A stretch of DNA of 5,090 nt from Pseudomonadota bacterium. GTDB taxonomy: Bacteria > Pseudomonadota > Gammaproteobacteria > Xanthomonadales > Rhodanobacteraceae. The position numbers and the translations under genes were made by a program. Below the pieces are notes generated by a model, which had not been told where the DNA came from, ran no database searches, and saw only the letters and a program-made list of their open reading frames with translations. The stretch lies in assembly GCA_021787175.1 (NCBI GenBank), contig JAJYMF010000218.1, positions 1 to 5,090 of the forward strand, read 5' to 3'. Position 1 is the stretch's first letter. Each line of letters opens with the position of its first letter. Shown one piece after another: positions 1 through 5,090 of this stretch.

Positions 1-1013
<1,013 letters not shown>

Positions 1014-1070
1014 ACGGCACAGGCTTGCGTTGGGGGATCGGAATACGATCGGCCCGGGTGCTGCGATGGC

Positions 1071-1075
1071 GGAGG
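1071..1075 (+). promoter_or_regulatory. Shine-Dalgarno deciding the patatin start
   Basis: GGAGG lies 5 bases before the ATG at 1081. An in-frame ATG at 1066 overlaps this site and has no comparable site of its own, so 1081 is preferred. The gap after uup (1014-1080) shows no convincing -35/-10 pair and no terminator, so read-through from uup is possible. Confidence 0.75.
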
Positions 1076-1080
1076 TCTCC

Positions 1081-2010
1081 ATGCCCGGATACCGGATCCT
1101 CAGTTTCGACGGCGGCGGTCTGCGCGGCGTGGTGACCGCGGTGCTGCTGGATCGGCTGCAACGGCGTTTCCCGACCCTGCTCGACGACGTCGCCCTGATG
1201 GCCGGCACCTCGACCGGCGGGCTGATCGCGCTGGGCCTGCGCAAGGGTCTGACGGCCGCCGCGCTGCGCGACCTTTATATCCGGCGCGGTGCCGAGATCT
1301 TCAGCGGCGGCCTGCTGCGACGCCTGCGCAGCCTCGGCAAGCTGACCGGCGCCGAGTACGACGGCGAACCGCGGGCGGCGGTGTTTCGCGACGTGCTGGG
1401 CGCGCAGACCCGGCTGGCCGACCTCGGCGGCGCGGTGATGGTCACCGCGTTCGACCTCGACAACCAGTCGCCGGATCCGCAGCAACGCCAGTGGAAGCCG
1501 AAGATCTTCCACAACCTGCCGGGCAGCGACTCCGACGGTGCAGTGCCGGTTTGGCAGGCGGCGATGATGACTACGGCCGCGCCCACCTATTTTCCGAGTT
1601 ACGACGGGCACATCGACGGCGGCGTGTTCGCTAACAACCCGTCGATGTGCGCGCTGGCGCAGACGCAGGACGCGCGCAGCGGCGGACCGGTGCCGTGGCC
1701 GGACATCCGCCTGCTGGCGTTCGGAACCGGCACGCCGCGCACTTTCATCCCCGGCGCCGCCCTCGACTGGGGCTATGCGCAGTGGGCGCCGCGGCTGATC
1801 GACCTGATGATGGACGGCGTCATGGGCATCGCCGACTACCAGTGCCGGATGATGCTGGGCGACGACCAGTACGCGCGCTTCGCGCCGTACTTTCCGCCCG
1901 GCCGCGACGTGCCGATGGACGACGTGGGCCAGCTGCCGTGGCTGCGCCAGTGGGGCGAGCAGTTGCCGCTGGAGCCGCTGGCGGCGTGGATCGAGCGCTT
2001 CTGGCTCTAG
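1081..2010 (+). CDS. Patatin-like phospholipase family protein
   Basis: A 309-residue putative serine acyl hydrolase of the patatin family (phospholipase A2 / lipid acyl hydrolase fold). Visible in order: the oxyanion-hole glycine motif DGGGLRG (residues 10-16), the nucleophile elbow GTSTG with Ser44 (codon 1210-1212), and DGG with Asp179 completing the Ser-Asp dyad, just before FANNP. The segment WQAAMMTTAAPTYFP (from residue 158) is the usual conserved block before the Asp, and LLAFGTG follows it. Length is normal for the family and nothing essential is missing. There is no signal peptide or membrane segment, so the enzyme is probably cytosolic and acts on membrane or free lipids; the substrate cannot be read from sequence. 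This layout resembles plant patatins and the CBASS effector CapV, but no nucleotide cyclase gene is present here, so a defence role is not supported. It starts 67 bases after uup on the same strand. Confidence 0.9.
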   Translation: MPGYRILSFDGGGLRGVVTAVLLDRLQRRFPTLLDDVALMAGTSTGGLIALGLRKGLTAAALRDLYIRRGAEIFSGGLLRRLRSLGKLTGAEYDGEPRAAVFRDVLGAQTRLADLGGAVMVTAFDLDNQSPDPQQRQWKPKIFHNLPGSDSDGAVPVWQAAMMTTAAPTYFPSYDGHIDGGVFANNPSMCALAQTQDARSGGPVPWPDIRLLAFGTGTPRTFIPGAALDWGYAQWAPRLIDLMMDGVMGIADYQCRMMLGDDQYARFAPYFPPGRDVPMDDVGQLPWLRQWGEQLPLEPLAAWIERFWL

Positions 2011-2048
2011 CCGCGCCGATCAGGCGCCGGCTCGCCGCGTCAGCCGCT

Positions 2049-2084
2049 GCACGCCGGCGCGGCGTGCCTTCGCGGCGCCGCGAA
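2049..2084. terminator. Two adjacent inverted repeats between convergent genes
   Basis: First repeat: GCACGCC (2049-2055) and GGCGTGC (2061-2067) with a 5-base loop. Second: the perfect 16-base palindrome TTCGCGGCGCCGCGAA (2069-2084). Both lie between the ends of the patatin gene (2010) and the leftward gene (2104). The position suits a bidirectional transcription end, but neither strand has a T-run after the stems, so classical Rho-independent termination is not shown. A REP-like element is the alternative. Confidence 0.4.
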
Positions 2085-2103
2085 TGCAGGATGCGGGAGG
2101 CGT

Positions 2104-2772
2104 TCAGCCGCCGCTGCGGCGGGGTTTGCGCGTGGCTGCGGGCGCGGCCTTGCGGGCCTGGCGGCTCGCCTCGCGCTTCTGCTCACGGAAGGCCTTGCCG
2201 TAAGCCGCCAGCTCGCCCTCGATGCGCTCGCGCTTGAGGCCGCGCGGCCCCTTGCCGGCATCGATGCCCTTGAGCATGCGCTGCATCAGGTCGTAGTCGT
2301 GGTAGTCGCGGTAGGGCGTCAGGTCGAGATCGGCCGGCACCTTGGTCAGGCGCTCGTCGCCGGCCGACTTGACGTATTTCTGCATGAAGCGGTCGTAGGC
2401 GCGCCAGGAGATGCGGTCGGCGCGCACAGCGGCCTCCTCGGCGCGGGTCGCGATCTGGTGCGCGTGCAGATAGTGCAGGCCGAGCTGGTCGATCAGGGTC
2501 TTCTCGACCTCCTCGTGCAGGACCAGATAACGGTCGACCTCGATGTCCTTGCCGCGGTAGCGGAACGTGCGCGGCAGATGGCGATCGATGTAGATGGTCT
2601 TGCCGTCGTTGCTGTAGCCGGCCAGATAGGGCACGTCATGGCTGTGGTCGAGCTTCTTGACCCGCCTCAGGATCGCGTCCAGCGCGCGGTCCAGCATCAG
2701 GCTGGAGACGAACCAGTCGGGCACGCGCAGCTTCTCGTGCGGGGCGTGCGGGTGGCAGGCATCGGTGGGCAT
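2104..2772 (-). CDS. Uncharacterised protein with HEEVE motif and basic C-terminal tail
   Basis: I do not recognise a named family. The 222-residue product seems soluble, with no signal peptide or membrane segment. Residues 15-80 hold a mixed helix/strand region including YSNDGKTIYIDRHLP. Residues 82-115 contain LVLHEEVEKTLI followed by HYLHAHQIATRAEEAA: a histidine-glutamate helix (His86, Glu87, Glu90) and a second helix with His103, His105, Glu112 and Glu113. This layout recalls a metal site of zinc peptidase-like proteins, but it is not the classical HExxH, so catalysis is a guess. Residues 145-165 are rich in Tyr and Asp (TPYRDYHDYDLM). The tail from about residue 178 is rich in Lys, Arg and Ala and probably disordered, as in nucleic-acid-binding tails. 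The start at 2772 is chosen over a TTG at 2793 because of a strong AAAGGAG site. It is convergent with the patatin gene and divergent from the MBL gene. Confidence 0.8.
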   Translation of the reverse strand: MPTDACHPHAPHEKLRVPDWFVSSLMLDRALDAILRRVKKLDHSHDVPYLAGYSNDGKTIYIDRHLPRTFRYRGKDIEVDRYLVLHEEVEKTLIDQLGLHYLHAHQIATRAEEAAVRADRISWRAYDRFMQKYVKSAGDERLTKVPADLDLTPYRDYHDYDLMQRMLKGIDAGKGPRGLKRERIEGELAAYGKAFREQKREASRQARKAAPAATRKPRRSGG

Positions 2773-2780
2773 GACGGGAT

Positions 2781-2787
2781 CTCCTTT
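2781..2787 (-). promoter_or_regulatory. Shine-Dalgarno of the HEEVE-protein gene
   Basis: On the minus strand AAAGGAG is followed by 8 bases and then the ATG at 2772-2770. It rules against the upstream TTG at 2793, which would start before this site. Confidence 0.8.
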
Positions 2788-2808
2788 GGGCAAGGCACGG
2801 ATTCTGCG

Positions 2809-2842
2809 CCAGCGGCGGGGCCATCGCGAACATGGCCGCTGG
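2809..2842. promoter_or_regulatory. Interrupted inverted repeat in the divergent intergenic region
   Basis: CCAGCGGC (2809-2816) is repeated inverted as GCCGCTGG (2835-2842). An alternative pairing uses GGCCAT (2819-2824) with ATGGCC (2832-2837) plus CCAGC with GCTGG, giving 11 paired positions with a 5-base bulge and a 7-base loop. It lies in the 119-base gap between two divergent starts (2772 and 2892), where an operator serving both genes would be expected. A smaller palindrome, GCGAT-C-ATCGC, lies at 2854-2864. A weak leftward -10 (CAGAAT, 2806-2801) can be proposed, but it has no good -35. Function is inferred from position only. Confidence 0.35.
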
Positions 2843-2891
2843 ACGCCGGCTTTGCGATCATCGCGGCTTGACGCTGCACAGCGAGATCGAC

Positions 2892-3824
2892 ATGGACCAC
2901 GGCATCACCGCGATCGACACGGGTTTCTTCCGCCCGCTGTTCGACGCCAGCCATCTGATCGTGGAGCGCGGCCGCGCCGCCTTCGTCGACGTCGGCACCA
3001 ACCATTCGGTGCCGGCCCTGCTGGCCGAACTGCAGCGTCAGGGTCTGGCGCGCGAGGCGGTGGACTGGATCATCCTGACCCATGTGCACCTCGACCACGC
3101 CGGCGGTGCCGGTGAACTGCTGCGGCAGCTGCCGCGCGCGCGGGTGTGGCTGCATCCGCGCGGCGTGCGGCACATGGTCGATCCGGCGCAGCTGGTGGCC
3201 GGCGCCTCGGCGGTGTACGGCGCCGACGAGGTCGCGCGCACCTACGGAACCCTGGTGCCGATCGCGCCGGACCGCATCGTCGAGGCCCGCGACGACGACG
3301 TGATCGAACTGGCCGGGCGGCCGCTGCGCGCGCTGGACACGCCGGGCCATGCGCGGCATCACATCAGCATCTGGGACGAGGCCAGCCGCGCGTTCTTTCC
3401 CGGCGACACCTTCGGGCTGTCCTATCGCGAGTTCGACGGGCCGAACGGACCCTTCATCCTGCCCACGACCAGCCCGGTGCAGTTCGAGCCGGACGCGCTG
3501 CGCGCTTCGATCGAGCGCATGCTCGGCTTCGATCCGCAGGCGATGCTGCTGACCCACTACAGCCGCATCGGCGATGCGGCGAGGCGGGGTGCCGAACTGG
3601 TTGAACAGATCGCGGCGATGACGGCGATCAGCCGCGCCGTCGACGGGCTGACGGATCGGCATGAGCGGATCAAGACCGGCCTGGCCGAACTCTACGTCGC
3701 GCGCGCCGAGGCGCACGGCTGTGGCCTGTCCGAGGCGCAGGTGCGCGAACGGCTGGCCATGGACATCGAGCTCAATGCCCAGGGGCTGGGCATCTGGCTG
3801 GACCGCGGTCGCCGCGAGGGCTGA
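2892..3824 (+). CDS. MBL-fold metallo-hydrolase (glyoxalase II-like)
   Basis: A 310-residue metallo-beta-lactamase-fold protein with a complete dinuclear metal site: THVHLDH (His64, His66, Asp68, His69), His153 in DTPGH, Asp172 in PGDT and His222 in LTHY. These are the standard ligands of the hydrolase branch of the fold. AAFVDVGT (residues 29-36) is the usual early beta-strand. After the catalytic domain (about 1-225) comes a mainly helical tail of about 85 residues, which may shape the substrate pocket. There is no signal peptide, so it is probably cytosolic. The substrate (thioester, lactone, phosphoester or other) cannot be told from the motifs. The ATG at 2892 is preferred because the fold begins directly after it (ITAIDTGF), although its ribosome site is weak. 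An in-frame ATG at 2832 would add 20 residues without family character and falls inside an inverted repeat. It is divergent from the HEEVE-protein gene and convergent with the glycine-zipper gene. Confidence 0.9.
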   Translation: MDHGITAIDTGFFRPLFDASHLIVERGRAAFVDVGTNHSVPALLAELQRQGLAREAVDWIILTHVHLDHAGGAGELLRQLPRARVWLHPRGVRHMVDPAQLVAGASAVYGADEVARTYGTLVPIAPDRIVEARDDDVIELAGRPLRALDTPGHARHHISIWDEASRAFFPGDTFGLSYREFDGPNGPFILPTTSPVQFEPDALRASIERMLGFDPQAMLLTHYSRIGDAARRGAELVEQIAAMTAISRAVDGLTDRHERIKTGLAELYVARAEAHGCGLSEAQVRERLAMDIELNAQGLGIWLDRGRREG

Positions 3825-3844
3825 CCGCGGTTCGCGGGCCGGGC

Positions 3845-4306
3845 TTACTGGTGGCCGACCACGGCGACGTTGCCGTTGCCGTCCACGCGCACCACGTCGC
3901 CCTGGCGGATATTGGCCGCGTCCTTGACCTGCACGCGGGTCAGGTTGCCGTCGGCCATGCGCACATTGATCACGTAGGAGATGTTGTCGTGCGACTGGCC
4001 CAGACGATTGCCGGCATAACCACCGCCGACCGCACCGGCGACCGTGGCCAGGGTCTTGCCGCGGCCGCCGCCGACCTGATGGCCGAGCAGGCCGCCGACG
4101 ACGCCGCCGAGGATGGTGCCGGCGACCTTGTGGTCGGCGGACTGGGTCTGGATGGTTTCGACGCTGCGCACCACGCCGCAGTCGTAGCAGCGCACCCAGA
4201 TCGAGCCGTTGCGGTTGACCATCACGTCGCCGCTGGCGGCGGCGGGCAGGGCGGATGCGGTCGCGGCGAGGCCGAGGACGGCCGCAAGTACGAGACTGGA
4301 TTTCAT
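3845..4306 (-). CDS. Exported glycine-zipper 2TM domain protein
   Basis: A 153-residue envelope protein. Residues 1-25 form a Sec signal peptide (basic MKSS, hydrophobic core LVLAAVLGLAATA, Ala-rich cleavage region near 19-25). No lipobox cysteine is present, so unlike SlyB-type relatives it is not a lipoprotein. RCYDCGVV carries a CxxC pair (Cys40, Cys43), a feature I recall in the 17-kDa antigen/SlyB-like family. Residues 63-103 form the glycine zipper: glycines at 63, 67, 71, 75 and 79, then 91, 95, 99 and 103, all four apart. These make two hairpin-like membrane helices around a polar turn (HQVGGGRGK). The C-terminal domain (about 110-149, YVINVRMADG to GDVVRVDGNG) looks like a small beta domain. 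Such proteins sit in or at the outer membrane and are often tied to envelope integrity; the exact role is unknown. The stop lies 20 bases from that of the convergent MBL gene, with no strong terminator between them. Confidence 0.88.
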   Translation of the reverse strand: MKSSLVLAAVLGLAATASALPAAASGDVMVNRNGSIWVRCYDCGVVRSVETIQTQSADHKVAGTILGGVVGGLLGHQVGGGRGKTLATVAGAVGGGYAGNRLGQSHDNISYVINVRMADGNLTRVQVKDAANIRQGDVVRVDGNGNVAVVGHQ

Positions 4307-4312
4307 GGTGTA

Positions 4313-4338
4313 TCCCCGATGGGGTGACCTGCGGTCAC
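4313..4338 (-). promoter_or_regulatory. Two stacked leader hairpins, one pairing the Shine-Dalgarno
   Basis: On the minus strand the leader of the glycine-zipper gene reads GTGACC-GCA-GGTCAC (4338-4324), followed directly by CCCC-ATC-GGGG (4324-4314), the two stems sharing base 4324. GGGGA (4317-4313), 6 bases before the ATG, is the only plausible Shine-Dalgarno, and its GGGG is one arm of the second hairpin. The first repeat could instead be a 15-base DNA operator (GTGACC/GGTCAC). The sequence is clear; a regulatory effect is inference. Confidence 0.45.
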
Positions 4339-4497
4339 GGTTCGATCAGTGTAGGCATACCGGCGCGCTTGCGCGCATGCGGCGCGTGAGGCCGTTCACC
4401 CGGCGGTTGCTCTCGCGCATCCTGCGACCACAGGGAGGGCACCGCCGCACGCGACACTGGGGCATCCGTGCCCGGCGGTCGGCAGCGGCCGTTGCGC

Positions 4498-4533
4498 AAA
4501 AAAGAGCCCCGGCCGAGGGGATGGCCGGGGCTT
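4498..4533 (-). terminator. Strong Rho-independent terminator, leftward
   Basis: A perfect 10-bp stem, AGCCCCGGCC (4505-4514) with GGCCGGGGCT (4523-4532), encloses an 8-base loop. On the minus strand the stem is followed by C and a run of six T (4503-4498), the classical intrinsic terminator. On the plus strand the stem is followed only by TGATGCG, so it works leftward. No leftward gene ends upstream of it: the region to its right belongs to the rightward csp gene. Confidence 0.8.
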
Positions 4534-4740
4534 GATGCGCCCATGCGCGATCCACGGGTGCAGATCGCGGCTGCAGCATGTCCGGACACGGTGGCAGGAG
4601 CATGACAGGCGGCGCTTGCGCCGGCCTCCGGCTGTGCGTGTATGCTCGGCGTACTGTGTTTGCACGGTCCTCGCGTGGGGTCCGATGCGGCGCCGATCCA
4701 CGATCCGCTCATCGCTCTGCTGCCGTTCCATGCAACCAGT
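4534..4740 (-). ncRNA. Possible leftward small RNA ending at the orphan terminator
   Basis: This is proposed only because a strong leftward terminator follows it and no leftward open frame stops before that terminator. On this strand the segment can form small hairpins, for example GGCG-CAAG-CGCC (4622-4611) and the GCCGG/CCGGC pair at 4620-4632. I could not find a convincing promoter, so the right boundary is arbitrary. It would be antisense to the csp promoter/leader region. The terminator might instead simply block antisense transcription from csp. Confidence 0.2.
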
Positions 4741-4745
4741 AAGCC

Positions 4746-4790
4746 GACATCCCGGGCGGGATGTCTTGCCTCAAACGTACAGGTGGAGAG
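4746..4790 (+). promoter_or_regulatory. csp leader: hairpin, cold-box-like motif and Shine-Dalgarno
   Basis: An 8-bp perfect stem, GACATCCC (4746-4753) with GGGATGTC (4758-4765), has a GGGC loop. It is followed by ACGTACAG (4775-4782), identical to the core of the E. coli cold box (TGACGTACAGA, recalled). The Shine-Dalgarno GGAG (4785-4788) follows, 7 bases before the ATG. Long structured leaders control translation of cold-shock genes at low temperature, so this arrangement may do so here. The E. coli cold box lies at the RNA 5' end, whereas this copy abuts the ribosome site. Confidence 0.5.
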
Positions 4791-4795
4791 TGGCT

Positions 4796-5005
4796 ATGTC
4801 GGATCGTCAGATCGGCACCGTGAAGTGGTTCAACGATGCCAAGGGGTTCGGATTCATCAGTCGCGACGACGGCCCGGATGTGTTCGTGCACTTCCGCGCC
4901 ATCCAGGGCACCGGGTTCAAGTCGCTGCAGGAAGGCCAGAAGGTCAGCTTCAAGCTGGTGCAGGGTCAGAAGGGGCTGCAGGCCGACGAGGTGATGCCGG
5001 CCTGA
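4796..5005 (+). CDS. Cold-shock domain protein, CspA family
   Basis: A 69-residue single-domain cold-shock protein of normal family length. It binds single-stranded RNA and DNA through an OB-fold beta-barrel and acts in the cytoplasm as an RNA chaperone, keeping transcripts unfolded and influencing transcription and translation. Visible features are GTVKWFNDAKGFGFI (residues 7-21), containing RNP1 (KGFGFI, 16-21), and RNP2 VFVHF (29-33). Trp11, Phe18, Phe20, Phe30, His32 and Phe33 form the usual aromatic surface. The barrel ends GQKGLQADEVMPA. Arg34 replaces the Ser common in enterobacterial CspA, a variant I associate with xanthomonads. The start is fixed by GGAG 7 bases upstream; a longer in-frame extension to 4532 crosses the leader hairpin and has no coding character. 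Whether it is cold-induced or constitutive cannot be told from the protein. The gene stands alone, with a hairpin 28 bases after the stop. Confidence 0.96.
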   Translation: MSDRQIGTVKWFNDAKGFGFISRDDGPDVFVHFRAIQGTGFKSLQEGQKVSFKLVQGQKGLQADEVMPA

Positions 5006-5033
5006 TGGGCAGTACGCGCCGTTCGCGGCGATC

Positions 5034-5059
5034 CGAAGGCCGGCGCAAGCCGGCCTTCG
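5034..5059 (+). terminator. Hairpin after csp, probable terminator
   Basis: CGAAGGCCGGC (5034-5044) and GCCGGCCTTCG (5049-5059) form a perfect 11-bp stem closed by a GCAA tetraloop (GNRA type, very stable). It lies 28 bases past the csp stop, where a terminator is expected. The following bases (CACGTCC) lack a T-run, so it may act as a weak or bidirectional terminator or protect the mRNA 3' end. Confidence 0.55.
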
Positions 5060-5090
5060 CACGTCCGGGGCCGGGTCAGGCGGTCGTTGC

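Larger units (their letters stand above)
4307..4795. other. Intergenic region between divergent glycine-zipper and csp genes
   Basis: This stretch has no credible coding region. From left to right it holds the glycine-zipper leader hairpins (4313-4338), a weak leftward -10 candidate TACACT (4353-4348) without a clear -35, a GC-rich part without recognisable features (about 4360-4495), a strong leftward terminator (4498-4533), a segment that such a terminator would end (4534 to about 4740), and the csp promoter and leader. Rightward promoter candidates for csp are weak: TTGCGC (4616-4621) with TATGCT (4641-4646) at a spacing of 19. Further small palindromes are TGTCCGGACA (4579-4588) and GGCGCTTGCGCC (4611-4622). 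Open frames here are Arg/Ala/Pro-rich and run through the terminator stem, so I reject them as genes. Confidence 0.6.

Noticed and set aside
1647..2237. Rightward frame overlapping the patatin 3' end and the next gene
   Set aside because: It is almost entirely Arg/Ala/Pro/Gly, a frame-shifted reading of the patatin gene that then runs antisense through the next one.
2299..2871. Rightward Val/Asp/Gly-rich frame opposite the HEEVE-protein gene
   Set aside because: It is the antisense reading of a gene with a strong Shine-Dalgarno and normal composition, and no domain is seen.
2868..2873. TTGACG as a -35 box for the MBL gene
   Set aside because: A -10 at normal spacing would fall on the start codon at 2892 and no -10-like sequence is there.
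2697..3716. 339-codon leftward frame opposite the MBL gene
   Set aside because: It is antisense to a gene with all MBL metal ligands; its length reflects GC-rich codon bias.
3801..3837. Possible terminator between the convergent MBL and glycine-zipper genes (ACCGCGG/CCGCGGT and CCGCGA/TCGCGG pairs)
   Set aside because: The stems are short with loops of 14-16 bases, lie partly inside the coding region and have no T-run, so they are too weak to call.
3851..4327. Rightward frame opposite the glycine-zipper gene
   Set aside because: It is rich in Val, Ala, Asp and His, as typical of the antisense of a Gly/Val-rich gene, while the minus strand has a signal peptide and glycine zipper.
4399..4479. 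9-base direct repeat CCCGGCGGT (4399-4407 and 4471-4479)
   Set aside because: It is short and GC-only and is expected by chance in this composition; no third copy or spacing pattern was seen.
4377..4535. Small rightward Arg-rich frame ending just after the terminator stem
   Set aside because: There is no ribosome site and the composition is that of random GC-rich DNA; it is encoded partly by the terminator hairpin.
4396..4731. Leftward frame in the csp upstream gap as a small gene
   Set aside because: It reads through the terminator stem and T-run, is basic and of low complexity, and has no good ribosome site.

Overview
The window is uniformly GC-rich, with tightly packed genes and typical bacterial ribosome binding sites. 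The cold-shock protein, the Uup C-terminal domain and the CxxC/glycine-zipper envelope protein all resemble proteins of Lysobacterales (Xanthomonadales), so a gammaproteobacterium of that group is my best inference. No marker gene proves it. I see no mobile elements, CRISPR array, tRNA or rRNA, and it reads as an ordinary chromosomal segment.

Layout from left to right: (1) the 3' part of uup, an ABC-F ATPase, entering from the left edge (to 1013, + strand); (2) a patatin-like phospholipase (1081-2010, +), 67 bases downstream and possibly co-transcribed; (3) a convergent gap of about 93 bases with two adjacent inverted repeats; (4) an unrecognised 222-residue protein with an HEEVE motif and a basic tail (2104-2772, -); (5) a 119-base divergent gap with an interrupted inverted repeat; (6) an MBL-fold metallo-hydrolase with every metal ligand present (2892-3824, +); (7) a secreted glycine-zipper protein (3845-4306, -), convergent with the previous gene and only 20 bases from it; (8) a gap of about 490 bases holding a leader with two hairpins, a strong leftward intrinsic terminator that belongs to no visible gene, and the long leader of (9) a cold-shock protein (4796-5005, +), which is followed by an 11-bp hairpin with a GCAA loop.

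The genes do not form an obvious pathway. They are probably independent housekeeping and envelope/stress units: ribosome-associated ATPase, lipid hydrolase, metal hydrolase, envelope protein and RNA chaperone. I found no clear novel multi-gene system. The points most worth a second look are non-coding: the orphan leftward terminator at 4498-4533 (possible small RNA), the hairpin that pairs the glycine-zipper Shine-Dalgarno, and the cold-box-like sequence beside the csp Shine-Dalgarno. The HEEVE protein is the least understood gene.
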